From NCBI RefSeq assembly GCF_024341905.1, contig NZ_BQXY01000001.1:1211013-1275012 (forward strand): DNA of 64,000 nt, given 5' to 3'. The DNA is from Clostridium folliculivorans (GTDB taxonomy: Bacteria > Bacillota > Clostridia > Clostridiales > Clostridiaceae). The stretch's first letter is position 1. The number at the start of each line of letters is the position of its first letter. The position numbers were made by a program, and so were the translations under genes. Below are positions 26,041-34,711 of this stretch, one piece after another. The notes beneath the pieces were generated by a model. The model saw only the letters and a list, made by a program, of their open reading frames with translations, was not told the origin of the DNA and made no database searches.

Positions 26041-27309
26041 TTAAAATAGTTGGAGAACTGTGAATAAACCTAAGGAACATACCAGTATATAGATGAAAAT
26101 TAAGATTACTTTTTCCCAAGTTTTCAGTGCAAAAGGCTTTGGCAGTACCTTCCATCCAAGGGCAAGTAAAAATCCTAGTACGATAGGAAGCAGTAGAGAA
26201 TTCATTACTTCCACAGCTATAGTTAGGGAGATAAGGGGAATACCAACCAAAACCAAAGCTGCAGCAATAATGATTCCACCGGAGTAAAAGCTATAAAAAG
26301 CAGGAGCTTCCTTCCAGGAACAGTTTAAACTGCAAGGAAGGTTTAATATTTCTCCAAAAGCCCAGGAGGTTGCTAAAGATACTACTATGGCTGCTATAAG
26401 TGCAGCTCCTGTAAGACCTATAGCAAAGAAGGTTTTACCAAAGATGTTTCCTAAAAAAGGAGTGAGTGCGTTTCCTATTTGTTGAACACTATCAAGGGAG
26501 GTATTGGGATTTGTACGACCTATGGTTGCAGCTGTAAGCACTAGGACAGCTCCCATTACGATTTGAGTTACAATAGAGCCGAAGAAGGTATCTATTCTAC
26601 TGAATTTTATATTTTCTTTAGTTAAGCCTTTGTCTACAACGGCTCCCTGCTGATAAAATATCATCCAAGGCATGATTACAGCACCAACGTTAGCTGCAAC
26701 TAAAAGCCAATAGGAATTGTTATTAAAGGGCTGTTTTCCAACTAAGGCATGCATTAGAGCTGCAGTATCTGGTTTTGCAAAAATTGCAGCAGGGATAAAT
26801 ACAACTTCGAAGAGACCTACAATTATTGCAATTCTTTCCACACGTTTATACTTTCCGGTACAGGAAATAAGTATTAGGGCTAAAGCTGCAAAAGGCACAG
26901 TAACCCACTTGGAGACTCCAAAAAGCTCACTGACACCTGCAATTCCTGAGAATTCAGTTACTAAAGCTCCCATGGCAGCTACAAAAAGAGTTATAACAGA
27001 TATCCAAGCCCATTTTGCACCGAATTTTTCTTTGATCAATTCTCCATGTCCTCGACCTGTAGTTATGCCGATACGAGTAGTAAGTTCCTGTACAAAATAT
27101 AAGATAGGTATGAGAATTAATTGCAGAAGCAGTAGTTTATATCCCCATTGAGCGCCGGATTGAGCTGCAGTAATGATTGAACCAGCATCGGTGTCAGCCA
27201 GCATAACAGTTAGTCCCGGGCCTACAGTTGCTAAAAACAATAGAAGTCTGGACTTTTTTCTCACTCTATTATTTATGGGAATACTTCCTGCACTATTATT
27301 GTTCAACAT
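26041..27309 (-). CDS. Nramp-related divalent metal transporter with altered TM1 motif
   Basis: 422 aa, about eleven membrane helices. The Nramp fold is recognisable from the GPGLTVMLADTDAGSIITAA block in TM1 and the GAVIMPWMIFYQQGAVVDKG block in TM6. The canonical TM1 D-P-G-N is D-A-G-S (residues 41-44) and TM6 M-P-H-N is M-P-W-M (213-216), so two metal ligands or neighbours differ from MntH. Related proteins with changed sites carry other ions, including Mg. A perfect Fur-like palindrome in the promoter suggests repression by Fur or MntR and therefore Fe or Mn uptake. It is a single-gene unit with its own terminator. Confidence 0.8.
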   Translation of the reverse strand: MLNNNSAGSIPINNRVRKKSRLLLFLATVGPGLTVMLADTDAGSIITAAQSGAQWGYKLLLLQLILIPILYFVQELTTRIGITTGRGHGELIKEKFGAKWAWISVITLFVAAMGALVTEFSGIAGVSELFGVSKWVTVPFAALALILISCTGKYKRVERIAIIVGLFEVVFIPAAIFAKPDTAALMHALVGKQPFNNNSYWLLVAANVGAVIMPWMIFYQQGAVVDKGLTKENIKFSRIDTFFGSIVTQIVMGAVLVLTAATIGRTNPNTSLDSVQQIGNALTPFLGNIFGKTFFAIGLTGAALIAAIVVSLATSWAFGEILNLPCSLNCSWKEAPAFYSFYSGGIIIAAALVLVGIPLISLTIAVEVMNSLLLPIVLGFLLALGWKVLPKPFALKTWEKVILIFIYILVCSLGLFTVLQLF

Positions 27310-27331
27310 AAGATCACTCCCTCTATTTAAA

Positions 27332-27346
27332 TGATAATTATTATCA
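27332..27346 (-). promoter_or_regulatory. Fur/MntR-like box before the Nramp-like gene
   Basis: TGATAATTATTATCA is a perfect 7-1-7 palindrome 23 bases upstream of the start codon, matching the Fur family consensus. Confidence 0.7.
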
Positions 27347-27558
27347 TATAGTCTAATACAATATTATTATTTATATTGATGAATTTCTGTGACTGAAATC
27401 AAAATTTTTCTTTGTAAATGAAAAAAATTCTCGTTTGTAAGCTTTCGTTAGTATGCATTTTTTTCACCACTAACTAGCCACAGATTATCACCGCAAATAC
27501 TATCAAAAGTAGAAGGAGTAATGTGGAAAGGTTTATGGGACATAGAATCTGAAACTTT

Positions 27559-27978
27559 TTAAAAAGCTCTTTCAATAAAATAGCATAGGGAATCTATTTT
27601 AACTTCTTTATTTTCTACATTAGTTTTACAAGTTTTTACCTCAATATCAAGCTGGAAGCCATCTGTATAAGCTGTGATTTTCAAACAAAACTTTTTATCT
27701 GGTTCTTGGAAACTGTCTAAAAACTTTTTGCACTTTTTAACTAAATCCATATCTTCAAGTCTTTTCAGTTCTTTAGCATTTAAGTTTTTTCTATTACTTG
27801 TAATAAGAGATAAGTCCCATCTAACATACCCATCTCCGTTAAATTCACAATCTCTTACCTTAATTTTTTTTTCAAACAATCTTCTGTTAACCTTGGCATG
27901 CTCATACAATGGCTCTATAGCTTTAAGAATTTCTGACTTATCATAGGTACAAAAGCATTGATTTACACGCAAAATCAT
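27559..27978 (-). CDS. Hypothetical protein, 139 aa
   Basis: The protein begins MILRVNQCFCTYDKSE and has an alternating charged pattern (KKIKVRDCEFNGDGYVRWDL) suggesting an alpha/beta fold, then a YTDGFQLDIEVKTC strand pair. GGGGAG stands right before the start; the ATG at 27976 is preferred to the adjoining TTG. It has no signal peptide or membrane segment. It lies alone on the minus strand between the Nramp-like and rubredoxin genes. I do not recognise the family. Confidence 0.55.
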   Translation of the reverse strand: MILRVNQCFCTYDKSEILKAIEPLYEHAKVNRRLFEKKIKVRDCEFNGDGYVRWDLSLITSNRKNLNAKELKRLEDMDLVKKCKKFLDSFQEPDKKFCLKITAYTDGFQLDIEVKTCKTNVENKEVKIDSLCYFIERAF

Positions 27979-28133
27979 CAACTCCCCATTAGAAAATTTA
28001 ATATTAATTTTTGTAGATAAAAAGAATTATTAAAGGCAAAACAGCAGGGCAATTTAATTATATTACCCTGCTGTTTTTTTATTTACATTTTGAAATACCA
28101 TAGTGAAGTCTAAAACTGGTACACACACTTTTA

Positions 28134-28298
28134 TTAGCCTTCAGTTGCTTCAAATTGATCCTTACCTACACCACACACTGGACATACCCATTCTTCAGGT
28201 ACATCTTCGAAAGCAGTACCTGGAGCCACATTATTATCTGGATCTCCAAGTTCAGGGTCATATATGTAACCACAAACTAGACATACATATTTTTGCAT
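28134..28298 (-). CDS. Rubredoxin
   Basis: 54 aa from ATG 28298 (AGGAGATGATATT upstream; an earlier in-frame ATG at 28316 lies inside the previous gene). Four iron-binding cysteines sit in [11 protein letters not shown] and [13 protein letters not shown], with the usual [20 protein letters not shown] between them. It carries electrons from NADH:rubredoxin reductase to the flavodiiron protein. Its ribosome binding site overlaps the end of the HhH-like gene, 4 bases upstream, so the two are co-transcribed. Confidence 0.95.
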   Translation of the reverse strand: MQKYVCLVCGYIYDPELGDPDNNVAPGTAFEDVPEEWVCPVCGVGKDQFEATEG

Positions 28299-28302
28299 AA
28301 TA

Positions 28303-29061
28303 TCATCTCCTTTCAATATCTATAAATTTACTTTTGCTCCATAACCAAAGGGGAGTGTGCATATCGATAGGAGTCAAATTTGTTTCTTTTAATAAATCTG
28401 ACCATATCTCTGCAACTAATAATTGAATTTTGTTATCCTTTAACATATCGGCACTGATTAAGCCTAACTTATGAGTAGCTTTTATTATGTGAGTATCCGG
28501 TGCAATAGATAGAAACTCTCTACCATTAAAAGTTGCATCCGTATACTTTTCCAATATGTGAAGCCAATAGCTGCACAATTTTATACCACTCAGGTATGGA
28601 AAACTACTCTTGTGTGTAACTTGAACTAATTTTAGAATATCTGGAATATACCATTTAGTTTCTATAAAAAGATTCCGGATATCTCCATCAAAAAGAAAAC
28701 ACATTGTTTCGCAGATTTTTCTCCATATCTCAGTATGCTTATTAGGCTGTAGAGCTAAGTTATATTCACATAGATATTTTTTTAGCTTTTCATTACTCAT
28801 ATTAATGACTAACTTTGGATCAAAGACTTGAACTGTACTAGGATCCAAAAAGGTCTTTTTAGCAGATTCCCAAAGTGAAAAAGCATTTCTTTGGTAATCA
28901 AGAGCCACAGTTAGTGTGAAAAAATTATAATTATCTATAGAACTTTTGGATAGACCAGGATTAGAATCCTCCGGAAGTATTTTTCCACCTAGATAGCCCT
29001 TTTTATACATTTCATAAATTGCATATATACTACGAAGGATGTTATCCTTTTGAGAACTCAT
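28303..29061 (-). CDS. HhH-GPD-like protein (possible DNA glycosylase relative)
   Basis: 252 aa from ATG 29061, chosen for TAGGAGTG just upstream. It is mostly helical. [17 protein letters not shown] followed 20 residues later by [15 protein letters not shown] resembles the helix-hairpin-helix and the Asp of endonuclease III-type glycosylases (L-P-G-x-x-x-K then V-D-T-H). The hairpin lysine is replaced by Cys and no [4Fe-4S] cysteine cluster is present at the C-terminus. A repair role for oxidised bases would fit its pairing with rubredoxin and the FNR-type site in its promoter, but the family assignment is tentative. Confidence 0.4.
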   Translation of the reverse strand: MSSQKDNILRSIYAIYEMYKKGYLGGKILPEDSNPGLSKSSIDNYNFFTLTVALDYQRNAFSLWESAKKTFLDPSTVQVFDPKLVINMSNEKLKKYLCEYNLALQPNKHTEIWRKICETMCFLFDGDIRNLFIETKWYIPDILKLVQVTHKSSFPYLSGIKLCSYWLHILEKYTDATFNGREFLSIAPDTHIIKATHKLGLISADMLKDNKIQLLVAEIWSDLLKETNLTPIDMHTPLWLWSKSKFIDIERR

Positions 29062-29127
29062 GTGAACCACTCCTATTGGTTAGAGCTAGATTATGGCTAT
29101 AATATACCATTAATATAATCATTAATA

Positions 29128-29143
29128 TGTGATTCAAATCATC
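29128..29143 (-). promoter_or_regulatory. FNR/CRP-type operator before the HhH-rubredoxin operon
   Basis: TGTGA-TTCAAA-TCATC shares its core TGATTCAAATCA with the site before NROR. On the minus strand a TATATT (-10) at 29101-29106 puts it at -41.5. Confidence 0.55.
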
Positions 29144-29149
29144 TCTTTA

Positions 29150-29161
29150 TTATCATGATAA
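29150..29161. promoter_or_regulatory. Perfect 12-bp palindrome TTATCATGATAA
   Basis: It lies between the two FNR-type sites in the divergent promoter region. It could be a Fur/PerR-family half-box pair or another operator. Confidence 0.3.
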
Positions 29162-29185
29162 AAAGTTGTATTTCTAATCTAAAAA

Positions 29186-29199
29186 TTGACTTTGGTCAA
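29186..29199 (+). promoter_or_regulatory. FNR/CRP-type operator before the copZ-like operon
   Basis: TTGAC-TTTG-GTCAA is a perfect palindrome. A TATAAT at 29222-29227 places the start near 29234, so the site is centred at -41.5. Confidence 0.6.
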
Positions 29200-29262
29200 G
29201 GTTTTATTTTTATATTCCTCTTATAATGAAGCCACAAGATGAAAACGAGGAGGATTTAAATT

Positions 29263-29478
29263 ATGATTAAAAAAACATATAAACTTGAAACTTTGACATG
29301 TCCTAGCTGTGTGCTTAAGATTGAGGGAACTGTTAATAAGATTACAGGGGTAAGCAAGGCAGAGGTGCTTTTCAATGCTAGCAAGCTCAAAGTGGAATTT
29401 GACGAAAGTATTATAGATGGAAATCAAATCAGAAACACAGTTGAAAGACTGGGTTATGAAGTATTAAGTGAAAAGTAA
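29263..29478 (+). CDS. Heavy-metal-associated (HMA) metallochaperone, CopZ-like
   Basis: 71 aa ferredoxin-like metal-binding domain. The Cys-x-x-Cys site is in ETLTCPSCVLKIEG (canonical MTCxxC with Leu in place of Met), and GVSKAEVLFNASKLKVEFDE and ERLGYEV complete the fold. It should bind a soft metal such as Cu(I), Zn or Cd and hand it to the P1B ATPase downstream, which lacks its own HMA domain. AGGAGG precedes the ATG. Two hairpin repeats separate it from the ATPase. Confidence 0.85.
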   Translation: MIKKTYKLETLTCPSCVLKIEGTVNKITGVSKAEVLFNASKLKVEFDESIIDGNQIRNTVERLGYEVLSEK

Positions 29479-29560
29479 TTATAAACTTGTGTGTCCAAGT
29501 ATAAGATTAAATTATAAATTTTTACTTTATTTGGAACTAGTATATCTATTCCACTTAAGC

Positions 29561-29654
29561 AGATAAATTACTTCAATACTTAGACTCAAAATAAAGATTT
29601 CGATGGTTCGACGAATATTTATTTTGATACGTTTAAATATAAGTAGTTTATCTA
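29561..29654. repeat. Nested hairpin repeat, A type
   Basis: AGATAAATTACTTC and AAGTAGTTTATCT flank the inner stem CAAAATAAAGATTT / GAATATTTATTTTG. It abuts a B-type copy directly on its right. Confidence 0.75.
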
Positions 29655-29656
29655 TA

Positions 29657-29748
29657 GATGAACCACTTCGTAATAGAATTTATATTTTTAAATTCTCACC
29701 AAAACCCGTGAGAGTTTTAAAAATAGATTTCTGATCGAAGAGGTTCAT
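29657..29748. repeat. Nested hairpin repeat, B type
   Basis: GATGAACCACTTCG and CGAAGAGGTTCAT are the outer arms; the inner stem has TTTTTAAATTCTCAC / GTGAGAGTTTTAAAAA. The A and B copies stand side by side just before the ATPase gene. Confidence 0.75.
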
Positions 29749-29773
29749 ATTTATATATAAGGAGGTAGGGAAA

Positions 29774-31621
29774 ATGAAAATAAGTAAAGGTTTGAGGGTT
29801 GCGGCTTCAGGTGTTATAATTGCTTCCGCTTTGGTATTGGAAAGGCTTAATATTAATTTAGTTATAGTAGAGGTTTTATTTACGGCGGCAGCAGTTATTG
29901 CAGGTTATGAGATAGTAGTAAATGCACTGAGAGCTTTAAGATATAAGATAATTGGAATCGATGCATTGGTTACTTTGGCGGTTATTGGAGCTGTATTAAT
30001 CGGTGAATACTTTGAAGCAGCGGCGGTAACTTTTCTTTTTATGTTTGGAAATTACCTTGAAGCTAAAACACTTGAAAAAACACGGTCTGCCATAAAGGCT
30101 CTTTTGGATTTGGCACCGGATACAGCAAGAGTTCTGAGAGATGGCAAGGAAGTGGAACTTAGCTCTGATGAGGTGTTAAAAGAAGATATAGTTGTTGTGA
30201 GACCTGGAGAAAAGATTCCTGTGGATGGAACTGTTATAGAAGGCACAGCTTATATAAATCAAGCATCAATTACCGGTGAATCAATGCCGGTTAATAGGCA
30301 AGCTGAAGATAGAGTTTTTTCAGGAACCATAGTGGAATCAGGATACTTGAAAATAATAGCTGAAAGAGTAGGTGAGGATACAACCTTTGCTAGAATTCTT
30401 GAAATGGTTGAAGAGGCACAAGATAAAAAGGCTAAGACACAAAAGTTTATGGAGGTATTCGCCAAATATTACACTCCTGCAATTATGGTTTTAACAGTGA
30501 TTGTTTATATTATTACTAGAGATATTGAGCTTTCTCTTACTTTGCTGGTTATAGCGTGCCCAGGTGCCCTTGTCATATCAACACCAGTATCACTTGTTGC
30601 AGGTATCGGTAACGGAGCAGGAAAAGGCATACTTATTAAAGGTGGAGATATAATAGAAAAGCTTAGAAATGTGAAGGTTGTAGCCTTTGACAAGACAGGA
30701 ACTCTTACAGTAGGAAAACCTGAGATTATTAAAATTAAAGCAGTTGATGTTAGTGAAGAAGAACTTTTGAGTCTTGCAGCCAGTGCTGAGATGTATTCAG
30801 AGCATCCTTTGGCAAAGGCAATAATAAAAAAAGCAAAGACTATAGGAAGCGGTGAAATTATTCCGCCGGAAGAGTCGGAAATAACTTTGGGTCAGGGAAT
30901 AAAAGCAAAGACTAGTAGCGGCACAATTTTTATTGGCAATAGAAAGCTTATGGAAGAAAATGATATTATAATAAATATAGATATGGAAAGTTATATTAAA
31001 GATGAAGAAGCAAACGGACAAACTGCAGTTTTAGTTGCAGATTCAGAAAAGCTTATAGGAGTTATCTCTATTGCAGATACTATAAGAAAAGATGCTGTAG
31101 AGCTCATCAAAAAGCTAAAGGCTCAAGGAGTTAAAAAGGTAGTTATGCTGACAGGAGACAACAACCTTGCAGCAGAAGCTATCGCAAAAAAAATAGGACT
31201 AGATGACTATTATGCTGAGCTTCTTCCTGAAGACAAGGTCTCTATTTTAAAAAAATTGCAACATGAAGTAGGTGTAACAGCAATGGTTGGAGACGGAGTA
31301 AATGATGCGCCTGCCTTGGCTTCAGCAGACTTTGGAATTGCTGTTGGAGGTGCAGGTTCAGATGTTGCCATGGAAACAGCGGATGTGGTTTTGATGTCTG
31401 ATGAAATAGGCAAGCTGTCCTATGCAATTGGGTTAAGCAAAGCAACAACAAAAAATATGAAGCAAAATATAACTTTTGCTATAATTATAGTAGTAGCATT
31501 ATTAATTGGGGTCCTTGGAAAGGTAGTATTTCTTTCATCAGGAATGTTTATACATGAACTTAGCGTACTAGCTGTTATAATAAATGCCATAAGGCTTTTA
31601 AAGTATAAGGAAAATTTATAA
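29774..31621 (+). CDS. P1B-type heavy-metal ATPase with a CPG motif
   Basis: 615 aa, short for the family because it has no N-terminal metal-binding domain; a separate HMA protein is encoded upstream. Motifs in order: TGES (~167), the metal-site motif in M6 reads Cys262-Pro-Gly264 (VIACPGALVISTPVS) instead of the usual CPC, DKTGT (306-310), SEHPLAKAI (the P1B HP motif), MLTGDN and MVGDGVNDAPALA. Six to eight helices are visible. Loss of the second cysteine should change metal preference. AAGGAGGTAGG precedes the ATG, and the FNR-like gene follows in the same direction 26 bases later. Confidence 0.9.
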   Translation: MKISKGLRVAASGVIIASALVLERLNINLVIVEVLFTAAAVIAGYEIVVNALRALRYKIIGIDALVTLAVIGAVLIGEYFEAAAVTFLFMFGNYLEAKTLEKTRSAIKALLDLAPDTARVLRDGKEVELSSDEVLKEDIVVVRPGEKIPVDGTVIEGTAYINQASITGESMPVNRQAEDRVFSGTIVESGYLKIIAERVGEDTTFARILEMVEEAQDKKAKTQKFMEVFAKYYTPAIMVLTVIVYIITRDIELSLTLLVIACPGALVISTPVSLVAGIGNGAGKGILIKGGDIIEKLRNVKVVAFDKTGTLTVGKPEIIKIKAVDVSEEELLSLAASAEMYSEHPLAKAIIKKAKTIGSGEIIPPEESEITLGQGIKAKTSSGTIFIGNRKLMEENDIIINIDMESYIKDEEANGQTAVLVADSEKLIGVISIADTIRKDAVELIKKLKAQGVKKVVMLTGDNNLAAEAIAKKIGLDDYYAELLPEDKVSILKKLQHEVGVTAMVGDGVNDAPALASADFGIAVGGAGSDVAMETADVVLMSDEIGKLSYAIGLSKATTKNMKQNITFAIIIVVALLIGVLGKVVFLSSGMFIHELSVLAVIINAIRLLKYKENL

Positions 31622-31647
31622 TTTGATGAAGATAGGAGGTGGATTTT

Positions 31648-32373
31648 ATGGAATGCCAACATTGTTCACAGTCAGAAGAGAAACATGAAAAAAGCTGTAT
31701 AGAAAAAGTACCTATATTCAGCACACTGACTTTTGATGAAGTACTTGAGGTTTCTATGACCACTATGCACAAAGAATATAAAAAAGGTGAAAATATATAT
31801 TTAGAAGGGGACGTTGGAGAAAAGCTATTTATAGTTAACAAAGGAAAGGTTAAGATAGTAAAACTTTCGGAAACAGGCAGAGAAAAAATTATAAGAGTAT
31901 TAGGTCCAGGAGAGTTTATGGGCGAGTTATCCTTATTCACCCAAAACCCTTTTAAAAATAATGCTGAGGCATTGGAGCCAACTACAGTATGTATTGTTGA
32001 TGGGAAAAAGATAAATGACCTCATAGAAAAGCGTCCGAGGATTGCCCTTAAGATAATAAAAGAAATGAGTTCAAGGCTAGAGGAGGCTGAAGATCAAATT
32101 CAATCTCTTGCAATAAATGATGTGGAACAACGTCTAGTGGATACCTTACTAGAAATGGCTGGTGATAGCGATTTGATTAATTTGACTATAAGCAAGAAAG
32201 ATCTTGCATCACATATTGGCATGAGCCAGGAAACCTTGAGTAGAAAGCTTGCAAGTTTTCAAAAAAACCGATGGATTGATCAAGAAGGACAAAGAAAAAT
32301 CATAATTCTAGATAAAAATGCTTTGAGAAATATTAGGACGGTGAACAACGATTATGGAAAAAAAAGAAATTAG
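31648..32373 (+). CDS. FNR-like Crp/Fnr-family regulator
   Basis: 241 aa from ATG 31648 (GATAGGAGG upstream; a GTG at 31639 overlaps it). The cNMP-like sensor domain spans about 20-140 (PGEFMGELSLF is the conserved turn). The C-terminal winged helix has DLASHIGMSQETLSRKLASF; its recognition helix keeps E-x-x-S-R (Glu195, Ser198, Arg199), the residues by which FNR reads TTGAT. Cysteines at 3, 6 and 17 cluster at the N-terminus, so an Fe-S or metal sensor is possible. Three TTGA-N6-TCAA-like sites lie in nearby promoters. The gene overlaps the next one by 20 bases. Confidence 0.85.
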   Translation: MECQHCSQSEEKHEKSCIEKVPIFSTLTFDEVLEVSMTTMHKEYKKGENIYLEGDVGEKLFIVNKGKVKIVKLSETGREKIIRVLGPGEFMGELSLFTQNPFKNNAEALEPTTVCIVDGKKINDLIEKRPRIALKIIKEMSSRLEEAEDQIQSLAINDVEQRLVDTLLEMAGDSDLINLTISKKDLASHIGMSQETLSRKLASFQKNRWIDQEGQRKIIILDKNALRNIRTVNNDYGKKRN

Positions 32374-32920
32374 AAAGAAAATACTTGAATACAGAGAAAC
32401 AATAGACGAAAATCAAAGAAAAATGTGGGATGAAGAAATCTTTAAAAGTCTTATAAATAGCGACTTATATAAAAGATCAAATACAATATTTGCTTTTGTA
32501 AGCTTTAAAAGCGAAGTGGATACACATAAGATTATTAAACATGCCCTAAGTAGTGGCAAGACAATATGTGTGCCAAAAATTAATTCAAAGCAAGAGGGAA
32601 TCAAAATATATAAAATAGAAAATTTTGATCAATTGAAAGAAGGATATTTTGGCATAATGGAACCTGTAGAAAGCTGTGAAGAAGTTGATAGTAGCACTTT
32701 GGATTTGATATTAATGCCAGGGGTTGCTTTTGACAGACATGGTGGAAGGGTAGGTTATGGAGCTGCCTTTTATGATAGATTTCTATCTAATATGAGTAAA
32801 CAAGTTTACAAAGTAGCACTAGCTTATGATTTTCAAGTGATGGATACTGTTCCAATGGATGAGCATGATGTTAGAATTGATGGTGTTATTACAGAAAGGG
32901 AAATGATAATAACTGAGTAG
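32354..32920 (+). CDS. 5-formyltetrahydrofolate cyclo-ligase
   Basis: 188 aa. The conserved C-terminal block MPGVAFDRHGGRVGYGAAFYD is unmistakable, and the N-terminal basic helix KKEIRKKILEYR and the FVSFKSEVDT strand (ATP/folate site) agree. It converts 5-formyl-THF to methenyl-THF with ATP, recycling folate one-carbon units. It starts inside the FNR-like gene, so it is translationally coupled to it; a functional link is not obvious. A strong terminator follows. Confidence 0.9.
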   Translation: MEKKEIRKKILEYRETIDENQRKMWDEEIFKSLINSDLYKRSNTIFAFVSFKSEVDTHKIIKHALSSGKTICVPKINSKQEGIKIYKIENFDQLKEGYFGIMEPVESCEEVDSSTLDLILMPGVAFDRHGGRVGYGAAFYDRFLSNMSKQVYKVALAYDFQVMDTVPMDEHDVRIDGVITEREMIITE

Positions 32921-32956
32921 AAATTATAATATGTGTTTTTTTCTATATATGCATTT

Positions 32957-32994
32957 AAGCCTTCACTAAAATTATTTTAGTGGAGGCTTTTTTT
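32957..32994. terminator. Bidirectional terminator
   Basis: AGCCTTCACTAAAA pairs with TTTTAGTGGAGGCT, followed by TTTTTTATTT. It separates the folate gene from the convergent surface-protein gene. Confidence 0.8.
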
Positions 32995-33014
32995 ATTTAT
33001 ATTATTCGTTTGTA

Positions 33015-34595
33015 TTATTTAGGCATTACAAGTGGAAGTGTGTAATTGACAACAACAGTTTGACCATTAAAAGTTGCATTGTAGGTCAATTGTTGTTGGG
33101 ATACAAAACCAGTTCCATTTTTAGTAAAGTTAGTACTCAAGTTTGTAACTGTATAAGTAACCCCGTTTATAGTGTAATTCAATGTATAAGTTTCCTGAAC
33201 ATTGCCTCCATTATTACCAGTCCATTTAGATTTTATTCCACTAGCCACTGTTCCATCTACTGACGCAGGGATTGCAGGTGCAGGAGATGCAGGAACAGTA
33301 AGAGTTTGAGTATGAGTTACCCCACTGATCGTAACACTTTCTTCAACGGATGTACCAGGAGTCAATCCATCACGAGTAATAGTTTCAGTTGCTGCATTAC
33401 CGTCACTATAAGTTTCATTTACCACAAAGCTTACACTGTAAGTTTTGGTTGCTGGATTGTATGTCCAAACAGGAGAATCTGCAGAGAAAGTAAAGTCTCT
33501 AAAAGCAACTGGTGGTGTAAATGAAAAATCTTCAGAATAACCAGGTGCTCTGTCATCAGATGCTGTGTAAGTATAAGCACTAGCAGCATCCACTGTCTCA
33601 CTTACTGGTACAATCTCAGCATCTCCCTTACTTAGTACCTTTGTTAAATCGAATGTTAAAGTATAAGTATTGTCTGTAGGGTTGTAATTTGTAAAAGTAC
33701 CTTCAGATGCTGTAAAGTCTCTTACAGTAACAGGGGTAACAAACGTAAAGTCTTGACTGTATGGGAAAAGCCCATCTGAAGATGCAGTATACACATAATC
33801 CTTGCTTGCATCAACTGCAGATTTACTTACTGTTGTTGTTTCAGATGTACCATTGCTTAGATTCTTAGTAAGGTTGAAATTCAAATCATAAGTATTGTTT
33901 GTACGGTCATAATTTGAAAAATCCTGAGAGCCAACAACAAATGATTTAACAACTACTGGAGCTTGAATCTCAAAACCTGAGTTTTCATAAGTTTCAGTGC
34001 CGCTTATACTAGCAGTAATAGGATTTGCAACTTCGCGAATTCCATCATCCCAAACATTTACAAGATTATAAGAGAATGCGAATTCATTAGTGGAACGGTC
34101 GTAGTTAATCCAATCTAGATTCGTATAATCATAAGATTTTACGAAAGGTACGTGAACTGATTGACTAACAGCTGCTGCAGTTGTATGAACTTGTCCTGCA
34201 GGTTTTCCATTTGCATAAATGGTGTAAGCTCCAACATTAAAGGACACATCGCCTGTTTGGCTTCCAACTGTTGTTTTGTATTGATAAGTCCAGGTTTTAT
34301 CAGCTACTTTTGTTAAAGTTGCTTGACTACTTACATCCTGACCATTAACAAGTAAAACTAGTTTAGGTCCATCAATGACAACTGTGCCTGTAAGGGTAAC
34401 ATCAGTAGCACCATGTGCTAATGTAGGCACTTTATTAGCTATAATAACTCCAGTTGCCATATTTTGTTCAGTTCTGCCAGTTGTTACACTGTTATTAGAA
34501 TTTGGAGCTGCATAAACAACAGCAGTGCCTAGGGAAACTATCATTGCACTTGCCATGATAGTGTAAATAAATTTTTTTGAATAAACGTTTAACAT
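33015..34595 (-). CDS. Large secreted repeat protein under c-di-GMP control
   Basis: 526 aa with a signal peptide (FIYTIMASAMIVSLGTAVVY, then AAP cleavage). After an Ig-like first domain (~45-145), residues ~150-415 hold four related modules of about 75 aa with a recurring NYDRTNNTYDLNFNLTKNLS-like core and an aromatic YTASSDG or YSEDFSF end. A final beta-rich domain follows. No LPXTG, SLH or membrane anchor is visible, so it is released or bound non-covalently. The upstream tandem c-di-GMP-II riboswitches suggest an adhesion or matrix function. GAGGAGAG precedes the ATG, with a rather long spacing. Confidence 0.75.
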   Translation of the reverse strand: MLNVYSKKFIYTIMASAMIVSLGTAVVYAAPNSNNSVTTGRTEQNMATGVIIANKVPTLAHGATDVTLTGTVVIDGPKLVLLVNGQDVSSQATLTKVADKTWTYQYKTTVGSQTGDVSFNVGAYTIYANGKPAGQVHTTAAAVSQSVHVPFVKSYDYTNLDWINYDRSTNEFAFSYNLVNVWDDGIREVANPITASISGTETYENSGFEIQAPVVVKSFVVGSQDFSNYDRTNNTYDLNFNLTKNLSNGTSETTTVSKSAVDASKDYVYTASSDGLFPYSQDFTFVTPVTVRDFTASEGTFTNYNPTDNTYTLTFDLTKVLSKGDAEIVPVSETVDAASAYTYTASDDRAPGYSEDFSFTPPVAFRDFTFSADSPVWTYNPATKTYSVSFVVNETYSDGNAATETITRDGLTPGTSVEESVTISGVTHTQTLTVPASPAPAIPASVDGTVASGIKSKWTGNNGGNVQETYTLNYTINGVTYTVTNLSTNFTKNGTGFVSQQQLTYNATFNGQTVVVNYTLPLVMPK

Positions 34596-34633
34596 GATAA
34601 TTCATCTCTCCTCTTAGTTAAATTATTTTAAGT

Positions 34634-34706
34634 AAGAGGGTCGGTTACACTAGTTGCTCCACATAATCCAAGTGTCCATATAAAGATTATGCTTCATAGC
34701 ACCCCT
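34634..34706 (-). promoter_or_regulatory. c-di-GMP-II riboswitch, gene-proximal copy
   Basis: On the minus strand it reads GAAGCATAATC, then ATATGGACACTTGGATTATG, and CTAGTGTAACCGACC, matching the class II c-di-GMP aptamer. Its last bases CCTCTTA (34634-34640) are complementary to TAAGAGG (34607-34613) of the ribosome binding site, giving a simple translational switch. Confidence 0.75.
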
Positions 34707-34711
34707 TAAAA

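Noticed and set aside
31242-32024. Several minus-strand ORFs of 67-149 codons opposite the P1B ATPase and FNR-like genes
   Set aside because: They are antisense shadows of well-supported genes with biased composition and no start signals.
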